Origin: Isoetes taiwanensis
Taxonomy: Eukaryota; Streptophyta; Lycopodiopsida; Isoetales; Isoetaceae
Reading direction: 5' to 3'
DNA: 64,000 bases
NCBI GenBank assembly: GCA_021234155.1
Contig: JAJEKV010000056.1
Location: 3,827,330 to 3,891,329, forward strand
Below are positions 10,911-23,000 of this stretch, piece by piece. A program made the position numbers and the translations under genes. The number at the start of each line of letters is the position of its first letter. Position 1 is the stretch's first letter. The notes under the pieces are model-generated. The model did no database searches. It saw only the letters and a program-made list of their open reading frames with translations, and was not told where the DNA came from.

Positions 10911-13680
10911 ATCTCAAATAGAAATTGGCTGATCTGCTCTTGTTGTTCATTAGTACCAGATTTCTTATGTTTCAAGATATGGGAAATTATCATTGGATGA
11001 TTATATAGTTGCAAGTACCAATCGGAGGAACAGTTTATATGGAATAAAAATTTCTATTTGGCTCACTGTAATAGGGACTTCAAAATTACAGTTCCTTAGA
11101 AATTTGGATAACTTTATGAAGGCTGCCTTCCTATTGTTAATCTACCAAATAACATAGCGTAAACCATTGGGAATGATCATACATCAAACGAAAATGTCTC
11201 TGGAAAATGCTATTACATTAATTAAGTTAATGCCATTGCTAGATAATGGGGCTTGAATCATCAAGATCATAAAGGGAGACAATTTTACATTGGGTATAAG
11301 AGAGAAGATGGTATATTAAGCATTAGCCATACATAGGCTGGCCAAAAGTATTACACGACATTCTTGCTAGTATCGTGTTTCAGCATCATTTCTCAAAGTC
11401 TTCTAATGCTTCTCCTCATGGTTCCCTCTCTCGCAAAGACCTTCATTCTCTGTGGTTTCGTTCTCAACTACTCTAGTGGATGACGGTTTGTCTATCTTCT
11501 CATTTCGTATATTCACTGACAGAAATCTTTGTTGGAAATTATCTCTCTTCATTGTAGTTGGCATTCCTGATATCTCCTGAATAACGTACAAAATTATTAA
11601 TTACAGATAAAAATGTGATGCAGGCAACCATGCATACCAAAACCTCTCTTTACAGACTCCAATGAGATTTTACTTAACAAGCTATGCATGGATTGTTAAG
11701 AAGAAGAGGTGCAAATCAGTGGCTGATAATTGTAAAATTCCCTTCACCAAATATATAGGAAATAACCTCACTTTCCAATATCACAAGTTGACAAAAAATT
11801 ATCCATCTGTCCTTCTTACAACACCCTTGGGAAAAGTAATTCGTATTCACAAAACAGGCAAGCATATAAGACTTATTAGTCAAGAACGCCTCCCAACCAT
11901 AACAAGTAAATAATCTGATAAATTGTCATGCTTCTCAGTTGTCTCTTTTTAATCGCAACTATTTGATTTCCTTGAAGGTAGCATATCTTGGCAAACGCTT
12001 TTAGTAAAATTCATGGGACCACGTGGGAAAGAAGTCAGAAATTGCGCTCTTGCTATCTACTACTATCAACTTTTAAATGGCAGGGCCAGATACAATGCAA
12101 AGTCTCACCAATGAATAACAAATCCTTGCATGATTTCTGGCGCTTGACAAACAGAGATAAAAGGTCTGAGCATTCCAAATATTGCTGTGTTCGTCTCTTG
12201 GTTCAGGTGAATTTTTATGTCTGAATGTTTTGCCTTCCAGCTTATGGCTGTGCATTACTACGGCCAATATTACTTAAGCATTCCTAGTAACTTCTCCCCA
12301 AAAACAATCTCTCTTGCAAACTTGGAACTTGTTATAAAAGAACCAGAAACAAACAAAAACCTAGAGATAATTACTTAAACCAAACCTTTAATAAATGTAG
12401 TCTGAGATTGTTAGGCTGTATCCCTTCTCCAATACATGTCATAACAAACGGAGAATACTGAACCAGGACATCCGCTGCCGCTTGTTTCTTCTCTTCAACC
12501 TAATTGTCAAACAAAATCGCCACAAGAATTAAAACAGAAATAAGCATCATCACATCATTAAAAATCAAAACAGAAATAAGCATATCAATCATAAGAGGAG
12601 GAGGATACCTCGTAAATGTCCATGTTAGTCGCTAGTTCAGTGACCTAGTACATAGCCGGCTCAGTATTATTTACCCTCCCTTCTCTACCAAACTACCCCG
12701 AAAGGCGAAAGCTCTGGCTGCAAATAAATCATGCGCCAGAGATAGATTTTTATTTAGAGTCTCCCCTCGCACTCATTATTTGTGAAGTATTTTTTCACCC
12801 CAATTGTAAAGCTGGGAAGAGGCGAGAAACACAGGTCTCCAAAATAGCAATATATGTGTCACCAGTAAAAATACAGTACATGTAGTGTCTGTTAGTGCAT
12901 TTTTTAAGTGTATTTTACTGAAATTTTTTTATCATCTTGTCGGGAAATTGACAAAAATTTTGGGATGCCCGGAACTTAAGAGAAGTGGGTGGATTTTTAG
13001 GGACCGAACTCCTATTTTGGAACCATGGAGAAACACTTTCAAACATAGTAATGCATGGTTGGGTGCAATTAGTCCATAATAATTGCATGTAAATTATAAC
13101 ATGGAATGATATTTATGTAAAATGTTAGTTGTAAGCGCCTCTATTCAGTAATTGCACCCCTGAGGTTGGACAGAATCATGAAAAGAAAGAGGACTTCATG
13201 CAGACATTTTATGAGCCAAAGGGAGCTCACGGATGATCCAAGACACGATGATGTGGGGAGCTGCATCGGTGTGAAGCTTGAGGAAAAGCGTGAAGAATCA
13301 ACCTTCCACCTCAGTAGCCTTGTCATCCTATATGATGGCATGGCATGGGATGATGTGGCAATCCTGTCCAAGGGTCGCCACCTTATGAAAGGTCATGTCT
13401 GTATGTAGAGAGTCATGTCTATTCATAGGGATGTACATATTGGGACATATACATGTAATGGGGCTAATCTATTTAGTTTTCTCTCAATAGAAGTCTCTAT
13501 TATATTAACAAATGGTGCATTAGCTATTGATTTTTGGAACCAGTTCCATGCAAAATTTGACGCTTGATTTCTCTATAGAGTCAACTGAACTTGTTGCAAC
13601 ACAACGGGCATTTACGTGTGGAGAGAATGTGTTGTTGCAAAATGAGATCACAGTAACGACATTCAGGTTCTCTTCTATCC
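10911..13680. other. no recognised gene
   Basis: About 2.8 kb without a gene I can support. A lone 83-codon plus frame (11662-11913) has no known motif. At 13140-13520 the sequence has the composition of an old LTR or untranslated region, but I saw no partner repeat or primer site. Confidence 0.4.
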
Positions 13681-13684
13681 TGAC

Positions 13685-14165
13685 TTGGTGCTAGAAGAGC
13701 TACGAAAATATCGGGACCACTACAGATATTTGGAGGAGGCAAGTGAAATGAGGAACAAAATGAATTGCAATCAAGCACGCCTATATGATCATATTGCAAT
13801 GGTCACACAACACCCAGGGATGGAAGCTCCTACATTTTTTTATGACAAAGCAGGAACATATAAGACTTTCCTTCTAAATGCAATATCTCTCTTAATAAGG
13901 GGATGTTAGCGAATTATGGTGTGATGTGCAACAGCGGCTCTAGTAAGCCTCTTATATACTAGTGATAAACTGCCCATTCATTGTTTCACATTCATGTAAA
14001 TGAAAGTAATGTTAATGTTGATTCTGTGATTCAAACAAGCTCCAGCAAAGCAGCATTGCTTAGGGAAGCGAAAGTTATCATTTAGATGAGTTAGCTCTAT
14101 CAAACAACATTGTCATAGAGTCTGTAGGTGTTCTTCTACAAAAAATTATGGGCTGAGATATATGT
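13685..14165 (+). pseudogene. PIF1-type helicase fragment, Helitron relic
   Basis: The frame at 13685-13909 contains MNCNQARLYDHI, then FFYDKAGTYKTFLLNAI. This matches the helicase start of plant Helitrons (LNxxQxxxYDxI, then FFVDGPGGTGKTFL), with a degenerate Walker A motif (DKAGTYKT instead of GPGGTGKT). Further downstream in other frames come TAHSLFHIHV near 13970 and SSSKAALLREAKVII near 14043, followed by DELAL, equivalent to the Helitron block ending in a Walker B-like IIWDE. The Rep half of the protein and typical Helitron ends were not found. It is inactive. Confidence 0.7.
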
Positions 14166-16923
14166 CATGTCAAATGGGAGGTTGCAAAATGAAGTCTACA
14201 TGTGTGCTGTTAAGTCTACCTAGATAAGGAACAAAAGCTTCTGTTAGGGCAATGTATATGTCCACAAGATGTAAATGTAAATTGATTTATAATTCTGACC
14301 TCGGAGCCAATCGCTCGCTGCCGAATGGCATATTTCTTTCACTCAACGTTGCCCCAAAAAAAAACTTCATCAACCACAAGCTACATTCTTCTCCCTCCTA
14401 TCAGTTTTACTCTGTCGTCTCGCCATTCAGCACATTTACCCTGCATTCAGGATATTTTACCCTGCATTCCATTGATTTTACATTGATTTTACTCTGCATT
14501 CTGAGATCTAGAATTTGAATCAAGTTACATCCACATTGTAAGAATATTTCAACACCAGAAATTCTGATGTGTCGCCTGCAGCATTTTGTAGAACTTCTGG
14601 TAAATAAACATTCTTGTACACCACTATTGAACACCCTTGTTTGCATGAAATGGGAGTTGCGAATTAGCAACGTATAATTTGCTCCCGGCAGATTTACTTT
14701 CTTATAGCCCAAACCTTTTGAGCATCTGCATTTTCGAGCAGGTAGAAATGAGGGGAGTTGAGCCATCAAGCCCTTTGTGGTAACTGAAGCACACGTTCAA
14801 AAATAAATACCCATTGTTAGTGTGAAAATCTAGTGCAGAAACATCACTTTAACTCACAAACCTTGGTCAAGGAGTGGCACCATAACTGTGAAATTCCAAT
14901 CTAATATATGCTAGAAATACGTATATTATACTACCACATCCTAGTACATGTCACCAAAGAGACACGTACAAGGGAAGATCATGATCATACTATAGGTATG
15001 ATGGTGCGTAGAGACCATGAGGGGAATTTGTGTATTATGCTAATGGCACCAATGAACCTTAGATATACTATGTGGGTCACATAATCCCCTAGTGGCAAAC
15101 AACCAATATATTCTAATATAACATGTTAAGTGTGAGCCATTAAAGCCCATATATGTGGCACATGCCCCATTGCATGTGTGACATATGTCAAGGGGAGAGC
15201 ACCCCACCCCAAATACCTAAGGTATTTGTCATAAAGGTTCTAGTGGCCCCACTTGCCATGTGAAAGTCATCATTGGACCAAGTGGTCCAATCACAGACGA
15301 AGGCCCCAATTTTGAGACCTATATAAATAGAAGAAGAGAGCTTAAACCCTCAAAAACTTTTAGGTTTTGGGCCAGCAGCGAGTTGGGGCCCTTCGAAGGT
15401 CATTTTGCGCTTTGCAGAGCAGAAGACAGTCTTAGAGCTTGAGTAGAGCTCAAATAGCTAAGGCACTATCCCAGCGCCTTCGTATTTTGTGGAGAATGCC
15501 ATGTCGGGCAGTTTCAGTGGAGAGTTGGGTGAAGGAGCATGTTGGTCATAGTTTAGGTTGTTAATCCTAGCTTAGCAGTAGGATTTAAGCTAGGGAGCAT
15601 CTATATTTTAGTGTTACATGCTCTAGATCATTAACCCTAAAACTAGACTGACCAAAGGACACTGACCCTTGTATTCTTTAGGGATTAGATATAATGTATT
15701 AGAGGAGTTGTTCTATTATGATGTTAGATGATCATGGTATGATACTCTATTTTGCACCTCTTGTGTGTGGGGGTAAGGGGGGTAGAAACCTAGTAGTATG
15801 GTCCTAGTAGTTAGACCTCTGTAATTCCCATTATGATACGGCCTGTGCATAGGAGCCCACATGGCTGTAGGTGGCGGAGCTAGACCGGCAGACAAGGAAG
15901 ACTTGTCCAATCACAGTTGATCCCTATGGTGTGTAGAGCCTCTTGGGGAACATCATGGGCTAGGTCTAATACCTTGTCACTGCGTGTGGGCAAGGTATAG
16001 GATCGACACCTCCTGGGTGATGCGTCACCGCAGTGGAGTCCAAGTCAGTCCGCCTATGGTTGGCATGATATCTTCTGGAGGGGAGTGATCTCCTCCTGCC
16101 TCATCGGGACTAGGGAGATGCAACCCAGTAGTAGCTACGGTCAAGCTCCAAGACTTACCAGCCTATCTGCAAAGTATGTACAGGAGGGCGGATGGAGTGG
16201 ATCACCCTCGCCAATGTTCTCTTGCCAGCCAACTCCATTGTTATACTTCATCGAGTCTGAGCCTGGATTTAGGATCTTCTATGTGATGCTAGAATGATGT
16301 TGTATTATGATGATGATGTTATGTTATTGACGGTGCCTCTGGTGAGGCATATGTATTGATTATGGACTTCATCCTTGTGCTGACATTACGTGTTTCCGCA
16401 GTGAGATCGACCTCAGGGAAGATGGGGAAGCATGTCCTCCTTCCGCATCATCTCTTGAGCACCACCTGCAGTTGATGCCATAGGAAGGAAGGAAGGAAAA
16501 AATTTTAACGTCCGCGGAACCCATAGGGACGGCCTCTTGTTGAGTTGCAGGATTAATAGGAGGGGATATCCATAGCTTATATGATGGGAGCATCGTATAA
16601 GTTAAGATAACATATTGAAATTCCCAAAATAGTTAAGGAACTTGAAAATTAGGAAAAATTACTCCTGAATTGCAGTAGAGCCACTTTTGGCAAGCCCAAA
16701 ATGCCTCCAGGCGCAACTCATGAGTAACGTTGACCATTGAGTTTTAACATGACAGAATAAGATATGTTATCTAGGCTAATCTAAGAGGAGTAGAGTAGGG
16801 ATTGTGCCCTTACTTTTCCGATTTGCAAACTTGGAAAGCCTATGCACTGCACCTTTACTTTAAGGGTGAGGATAAATTGTGTCTACCTACTGAGGCTACT
16901 GCCTACTTTTGTGTGAATGTTGT
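14166..16923. other. no recognised gene; possible old LTR or promoter region
   Basis: Short repeats of TTTTACYCTGCATTC lie at 14440-14500. From about 15230 the base composition rises in GC and a TATA-like box is present (next entry), as in an LTR or a gene promoter. I could not find a second copy or a coding frame that fits. Short frames at 15260, 15716 and 16369 lack support. Confidence 0.35.
15319..15330 (+). promoter_or_regulatory. TATA-box-like site
   Basis: CTATATAAATAG is a strong plant TATA box match. About 30 bp downstream begins a GA-rich leader. Which transcript it would serve is unknown; an LTR promoter is possible. Confidence 0.35.
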
Positions 16924-17454
16924 TGTAACGGGCCCATGGTAGACTGCTCGAGTATTCGAACCTTGAATGTGCCTGTGGGGCGTTCCCGAGACACCGGCAT
17001 AAATGGGTAGAAGCGACTACTCATAAACGTCTAGACGGTTTTGCCCAGTTGGTTAAGGGCATGTCGGTTAGGAACGTTACAGTTGGTATCAGAGCAGGTC
17101 TCGAGTTCGAGTCTCCATGGGTGCCTATATGCATGGGTAATTTGCAAAGACTTGGTAATCATTGTGACATGGTATGACATAGACATGGTATGGCCTTGGA
17201 TGCTCGTGGGTAATTTGCAAAGACTTGGTATGGTATGACATAGACATGGTATGGCCTTGGATGCTCGAGGACGAGCATAGTTCTAGTGGGAGAGACTGTA
17301 ACGGGCCCATGGTAGACCGCTCGAGTATTCGAACCTTGAATGTGCCTGTGGGGCGTTCCCGAGACACCGGCATAAATGGGTAGAAGCGACTACTCATAAA
17401 CGTCTAGACGGTTTTGCCCAGTTGGTTAAGGGCATGTCGGTTAGGAACGTTACA
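16924..17454 (+). mobile_element. 531-bp TRIM with gypsy-like internal ends
   Basis: Two LTRs of 158 bp (16924-17081 and 17297-17454) are nearly identical and have a perfect 7-bp inverted end (TGTAACG...CGTTACA). After the first LTR comes GTTGGTATCAGAGCAGGT, the canonical initiator-Met tRNA primer site. Before the second LTR is CTAGTGGGAGAGAC, a polypurine tract, preceded by CTCGAGGACGAGC, wording usual at the 3' inner end of plant Ty3/gypsy elements. The 215-bp inside holds a ~75-bp tandem duplication (GGTAATTTGCAAAGACTTGG twice) and no gene. Flanks GTTGT and GTTGC agree at 4 of 5. High LTR identity suggests fairly recent insertion. Confidence 0.9.
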
Positions 17455-17456
17455 GT

Positions 17457-17830
17457 TGCAGAGGTGAAAGAAGTTATTAACAGTTTAGCCCCCCTGATAA
17501 AGCTCGGGACATGGACGGCCTAGTAGCAGAATATTTGAAAGATGGTGGTTTGGATTTGGCATAATTTATTGCAGAGCTCTTTAATCAAGCTATAACAGAT
17601 GGTTTTTCAGAGGCATGGACCACAAGCTTGATCCATCCCATTCACAAACATGGAGACGTGATGCAGCTAGGTAACTATCGCACATTAATCGTCAGCTCCA
17701 TCCTTGCCAAATTGTTTGGCAAAGTTTCTGATTCTAAATTGACCACTTGGGCAGAGTAAGAGCTCATGGACAGGCAGGATTCCGACAGGGACACTCTAGA
17801 TTGGATCATCTGGATGGAATATCATGTACC
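17457..17830 (+). pseudogene. LINE reverse transcriptase fragment (RT blocks 1-3)
   Basis: The frame right after the TRIM reads EVKEVINSLAPPDKA, DMDGLVAEYLKDG, FIAELFNQAITDGFSEAWT, HPIHKHGDVMQLGNYRTL and VSSILAKLFGK, ending in a broken QAGFRxGxSxLDHL-like block near 17775. That is the start of the RT domain of a non-LTR retrotransposon. Wording is close to the LINE at 22.7-27.0 kb, in a part that those copies have lost (NYR block). Stops at about 17561 and 17758 and frameshifts show it is dead. The catalytic A to C motifs are absent. Confidence 0.75.
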
Positions 17831-18174
17831 CTATGATTCATTGTGGTTTTGGAGCTGTATTAGTATACCTATACATATAAATTCTACATTGGAATATGGA
17901 GTTCGAGTCTGAGAGCATGTCCGAGGGTTTGGAAGGGCGATCCTTTGGAATGCACGAGGAGGCAATGAGCTGGAACAGATGCTGATTCCACATAGTGGTT
18001 TGGTTGCAGCAGGTAGAATGTTTGGTGAGGTGGTCGGCATGGCGCAAGGTTAAAGGCGGTGGGCGGTTCCAGATATGGCATAACGTAGTGGTTTTTATAC
18101 TCTATTGTTTCAAGCTGTGCTGCGAGTATTTGCAAGAGCTTGGATTTGGTAGTGGCACTTGTTGATCAACAGGT

Positions 18175-19174
18175 ATGCTAAAGAGGCAAGCTAGGAAGGG
18201 GAAAGGTAGGCTTGATGTGAATTTGTGTGCTGGCAGCACACATGAGCTCATGGGCGTTGGTGGGAAGGGTAGAGGTAGTGCAAGGGCGAGGAAGGATGGG
18301 AAGGTTGTAGAGGAAGGTAGCAGTCTGCTTGATGTCAGTGTCATTCTGGGATATGCAGGAATGGATATCCCAGAGCATATGTTTGATCCTTTCGTGTGTT
18401 TTGCAAGTCTGGCACTGTTGCTGGAGCAATGGCATTGGAACGGGGTTCAGAATTGGACCATTTGCCATGCCATGCAGTCTTTAGGACAGCCATTAAGACT
18501 CCAAGACAAGTGAACAACTGCAATAAAGAAGTACTTTGGTTGGGGTGTTCAAAAGCCAGCAAGTGTGTTGTTGATCTGCAAGGTCCTAAAGAACATGAAG
18601 CTTCATTGCTTCGAGGGAATCGTAGACTATTGTCTCAAGAACTATGGGAAAGTCTATTACAAGGTATGTCTCCATAATGTGAGTGAAAAGCAGATAGAGA
18701 TAGGCAAAGATCTTTATGTGAGGTATGGTGTAGGAGATTTGAAGAACCTTGTTGTATTGGATAACAAGTATGTGTTGCCCATTATGTCAATTATTACGGT
18801 AGAAAACAAGTGTCTGTTAGTTTGGTTTACACTGTTTGTCGCATGCACTTTATGCTGTCCAGTCAATGGATCTTGCCCGGGAACACGGCCTTCACAGACT
18901 GAAGGTTGCGTGGAGGATGACCCTCAATCCTGAACGTGCATCACCTAGTGATGTGAGATGCGTGTTGTTTGGTATTCCTGCTGGAATGTAGCCAATGGAG
19001 CGGCTTGGGAAGGCAAGGAACCGTTATTGGGATGATGCAGGTAGCGAGGGTGATGATGACGCCCACTTCCTTGATGCGCAGGATGAAGAGTACAGGCCTG
19101 AGGTGGAGGGAGAGGGCATGGGAGCTGACTTCATTCCTTTGAATCTGGTTGATTACACCATGGCAGTGGGCTAG
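18175..19174 (+). pseudogene. HUH-type rolling-circle Rep, Replitron-like
   Basis: Two overlapping frames join into one reading. 18424-18532 gives AMALERGSELDHLPCHAVF, the place of the HUH metal-binding motif (usual form HLHxHxV); here the first His of the pair is Pro. 18518-18766 gives TAIKKYFGWGVQKPAS, then LHCFEGIVDYCLKNYGK; DYCLKN fits the YxxK motif with the catalytic tyrosine. The frame then runs YKVCLHNVSEKQIEIGKDLY. A further frame from about 18840 carries DLAREHGLHRLKVAWRMTLNP and an acidic tail ending near 19174, with one stop at about 18990. The order of ALERG..H, GxxxYCxKD and a Trp-containing C-terminal part is what I recall of Replitron Reps in algae and non-flowering plants. 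Inactive as read, since the HUH is damaged and frames shift. Confidence 0.55.
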
Positions 19175-19325
19175 TGTAGAGTTGTTGATGTGTAGTTTGT
19201 TTTTCCTTGCATGTGATGTTATCTTCAAATGAATGTGGATTTCCTGTTTTGTTTCTTTGTAAATTTTGTGTATCTGAGCACTATATGCAATATGTTGCGA
19301 TAGTTTAATGTAGTTCATAGTATGC

Positions 19326-19965
19326 ATGTCCTTTGATCATGCAGGTATGCTAGGCATGGAATCTAATGTCCATGCTGCAAGTGTAGAGGATAATGGTCAT
19401 GCTGCTGTAACACCTGAAGTAGTAGAGATAAGTGACAGTAGCAATGACAGCGTTGTGACTGACCCTTTGTTTTGTTCAGGTTCTCCACCCCCTGCGCACG
19501 TTGATTTCCCACGACTTCCTCTTTTGCCAACTTCCTTTCCTGGGCAGTCACGTATCCTTCCAAATGGTGTCCCATATGGACCTCCTCCTCATCCTCATGT
19601 TCCTCAATTGCCCTCTATTGCAAATCTCGTAGCAAACGGGCCACCACACCCTATAGTTGCTGGTGCAGAGAATGATCATGTGCATGTGGCAGCGGAAATG
19701 CTTGAGAGTGTTGTGGGAATTAACACAATAGCTGAGAGTGTCGCCGCTGCAGTTAGAGTTCTCAGAATCCAGTTGGGCAGGTTATTTAATGCATTGGAAT
19801 AATGCATAGGAGTGATGGATTGGGAGCAGATCAACGTCTCTGTGGAGGAGAGGCGGGCGCTTAGAGCCCACATGAACTTGGCAAGAGGAATCCTCACATG
19901 GAAGCTTCGTAGGATCGATGGGTTGCAGAGAAGGCATGCAGCCGCTCTGAACTTGAGGTATAACT
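19326..19965 (+). CDS. hypothetical Pro/His-rich ORF with one in-frame stop
   Basis: The frame from 19326 runs 158 codons: an acidic Ser-rich part (EVVEISDSSNDSVVTDPLF), a Pro-rich middle (PYGPPPHPHVPQLPS) and a helical Ala/Val-rich end (AESVAAAVRVLRIQLG). After TAA at 19800-19802 the same frame stays open with MDWEQINVSVEERRALRAHM, up to a GTATAA splice-donor-like site at about 19962. TTTGATCATGCAG before it looks like a 3' splice site. It lies about 150 bp behind the Rep gene on the same strand and may be a later exon or a second gene of that element. Family not recognised. Confidence 0.4.
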
Positions 19966-20604
19966 AATTTTGGCACATGCATTACATGCATGTCATAATG
20001 TGTTTGAGCATCTGATTTCTGCATCCAAATAGAAATAGAGAATGAATTGCAAATAGAAAACTTGGAAAAAAAATTTGATTGCCTTCTTTCTGCATGAGTG
20101 CCTGAGCATGTCTGCATGGAGTAGCCCCCCAGATTTAGGGCGTTGTGGAGCAACGAGGGACCAGTTTCGTGAAGAGGTTCAAATCCCCGTGCTCCAGTCT
20201 ATTTTGGTTTAGGTTATGTAGACGTTGTGAGGCGGTGGTTGCATGCCACAACATGTAGGCTCATGATAAGGCAACACATGTTTAAGGTGATGCACACGTG
20301 AAGGGCTCAGATTCCTCTTCTTTGTGGCTTTCCAGTTGCATTTCATTTCTGTTTGTAGACTGGAGGCTGTATTCTTACCCGCTTCTTGATTTGCTGCTGT
20401 TAATTCATGTGCAGGTTGGTCTTAGCATTGGAATTCAAATGTGGGAAAGCCCTGCTTCAAGTGCAATAGAAGCCAGGTTCGTGCTTATTGGGAATGGTCT
20501 TCTGACATTACATGCACATGGACATGTTACAGGTAGTCACAAGCTACATTGCATGTCAATATATCCTGTAAATTAAGTGTGAATATGCTAGGTGCCTGTT
20601 TGGT

Positions 20605-20860
20605 GGTTCTTATTGCATTTGAAACAGGTGAGACAAGCTAGGTCCTTCCGCATGGACTCCAATTATTCCAGTAGATTTGCAGTAGAAGGCTTATTGGGTT
20701 GGATTGATTACAATTGCATGTTGTTGTTAACATGTGATGTATATGTTCAATTGCCACCAAACGTAATGTCAGGCAAATTAGGCATTTGAAACAGTTGGAA
20801 AGCGAGACCCTTGCACATGGACTGGAATTATTGCAGCAAACTCGAAGCTTGCACAAGATG
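20605..20860. repeat. imperfect ~75-bp direct repeat, possible MITE pair
   Basis: GCATTTGAAACAG followed by a GCATGGACTSSAATTATT block occurs at about 20617-20665 and again at 20782-20835. Left of the first is CCTGTTTGGTGG and left of the second is GCCACCAAACG, which are inverted to each other. That would suit a small inverted-repeat element. Confidence 0.4.
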
Positions 20861-22117
20861 ATAAGTTTTGGTCTGTAATTTCAGGTGCTTACAGTCATGT
20901 GATATTCAAGTTCCCTATTCTCTTATTACTTTAGTGATATAAGGCACCTCATGCTATAGCCCATGTATCATTCAGACTTTAAAAATATGACATTTTAATT
21001 ATTTGGGGCCCTCCCCTTATCCCTTATACATTAAACTTCCTGTATATCTGACTCCTTCACTTATACATATAGACCCTTAATCTTGTATGCAGTGAGTCTC
21101 GCATTCGAGTGCTTAAGGTATTTCTTTGCAATTATCCCCCTAGTCATGATGGAGTCAGAGTTATATTGATACATCTTTCCTCCAAAAGGAAGCAGCAAGA
21201 GAACTAGAAATAGCATCTGGAAGGGAGTAATTTCTGTTGTGAATGTGTGAATGGCTAAGTTCAGAGAAATGGATGAAGAATTTGTGGCCATGATGCCACG
21301 TTTAAAATGTCTAGGTTGTTTGCTTGGTCATTTTGGCAGGCACATGTATGCTTTGCTGCCTTATATTCAGCATGTTTGCATGCAAAACAAGGTTACAGGA
21401 ATTGGCAGGAGCGCCTCCGTTAAATGTTTGATTTGGAGGTTTAGAGGTTTGTCACATGTTTGGAAATGTTGTAGCTTTGTATACTCTGGCAATGGGGGTT
21501 CAAATCCATGGAAAAAAATAGCGGCTAATATTAGCCAAATGGCGATTTTTTGGACTTTTGTGGAAAAAGTACGGCTAAACTATAAAGGAGGAAATTTTTG
21601 GAAAAAAAGAAAAAAATCGCCAAATATTTTCAAAGTTGACCTCCCTTACACCAAGGTTTAGCCAAACATAAGAAAGAAGGAGAGGAAAAATTCTTCCACT
21701 TTAGCCAAACGTTCGAAAGTTTTCCTATGCATTTAGGGATAGATTAGCCATACTTTTTAATAGCTAATGTAAAATATGAGATTATTCATGAGATTATGGA
21801 ATAGAGGTTGCTAATACTATATTGGATGGACAGTTTTTTGTTCTCCAACTAGTAGATTTCTATTATTAATATGTTTGTACAATAAAAAGTTTGGCATAGC
21901 ATAAATGTTTGGCTAAAGTTTATATAAAGGTTCAAACAAAAAATAGCCAAACATTCAAAACTAGTAAAGGAAAATTATTCAACTTTAGTACATGTAAATG
22001 CAGCTGCATGGACATGTAAGTGTTAATGGATGTACATCTAAAAAGTACCTAATAGCACAAAATTACATCATTTTACATTTTAGTGTACTTTCAGGTAATG
22101 AAGCCAAACAAATCATG

Positions 22118-22345
22118 CATATGTACATTAGTTGTACTAATATTGTAACATTAATGTGATGTACTAATATTGGAACATTAATTAGATGTACATTAGATGT
22201 ACACTGGATGTACATTGGATGTACAGTAACAGATCAGTGGAACTGTTGGCTCTACATTAGATGTACTGATGTACTGATGTACATTAGATGTACAGTAACA
22301 GATCAGTGGAACTGTTGGATGGACATTTTATGTACATAGAACATA
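22118..22345. repeat. minisatellite of ATGTACATTRG-type units
   Basis: Many short units such as ATGTACATTAGATGTAC and ACTGATGTACTGATGTAC. A larger unit (AGTAACAGATCAGTGGAAC) occurs twice, at about 22224 and 22292. Confidence 0.8.
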
Positions 22346-22440
22346 CATTAATTGTACAATAGTATAGTTCAATACTCTTTTGGCATCTGGTTGCCGACAT
22401 CATTTTGCTAACATGGTCTTTAATGCTTTTGTTATTGCAG

Positions 22441-22746
22441 TCTGAGCTTTATCAACAGTTTGTATATCAGAATCCTGATACCAAAATTCGCCTTCGACAG
22501 TTCGAGTATCTGAAACCTGATTGCATAAGGAAATTGAAGGAGAGAAACACATGTTGTTGTGTCAAACATGAGCAAGCAGATCTGTACAGAAAGGCCTTCA
22601 ATGATATGAGGAGATCCCTACATGTTAATTGCACTTGCTGCTGCAGTGTCTGTGCATCCCAGCAAAACAATGGAGTATGTCAAGCAAACAAGAAGACTTT
22701 TGATAATGTTAGTATCTTGAGGAGGTCAACAGTTTGCGAGAAATAG
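22441..22746 (+). CDS. exon with Cys-rich domain, truncated by a LINE
   Basis: The exon starts after the 3' splice site at 22440 and encodes ELYQQFVYQNPD, FEYLKPDCIRKLKERNTCCC, then HEQADLYRKAFNDMRR, then NCTCCCSVC. The pattern KLKxRxTCCCxxH with a later CxCCCxVC looks like a zinc-binding domain. A related copy is encoded on the opposite strand at 27036-27360 (IKKVSERETCCCIYH, CKCCCEVCG). I have a memory of this pattern in algal and plant transposon-type proteins, but cannot name the family. Here the frame stops just after TVCEK, where the 3' tail of the LINE starts, so the gene is cut. Confidence 0.55.
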   Translation, partial: SELYQQFVYQNPDTKIRLRQFEYLKPDCIRKLKERNTCCCVKHEQADLYRKAFNDMRRSLHVNCTCCCSVCASQQNNGVCQANKKTFDNVSILRRSTVCEK

Positions 22747-23000
22747 AATAGAATAGAATATACATTAACGTCCCTCAGGCCGTGAGGCCCCCGAACTTGT
22801 GTAGCGTCCTGCGAGCTCCCAATGGGTGCTGCCAGCAAACAGACACATAGGTTTTATGTAGCCATCTAGCGGGCTTCTCTTGTTCTTTATATTACCTGCA
22901 TTGTGCTTATAGCTGGCTTCTTGGCCATACACAATGCATCGTTATAAACAGTTTTGAACTGTACTTTGTGGGCCTCTCTGATCCGCCTCATCCGTGCTTC

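Larger units (their letters stand above)
19966..22440. other. intron-like or intergenic DNA
   Basis: AT-rich, no supported frame. It ends with TTTTGTTATTGCAG at 22427-22440, a good 3' splice site for the Cys-rich exon that follows, so part of this stretch is probably intron. Several TAGCCAAAC motifs in both orientations lie at 21530-21960 and may be MITE relics. Confidence 0.4.

Noticed and set aside
15260-17083. Full gypsy LTR of ~1.8 kb ending at the primer site at 17084
   Set aside because: The second repeat copy covers only 158 bp, which fixes the LTR start at 16924.
20150-20215. tRNA gene or SINE around AGGTTCAAATCCCC
   Set aside because: Only a box B-like string; no matching acceptor stem, anticodon arm or box A could be drawn.
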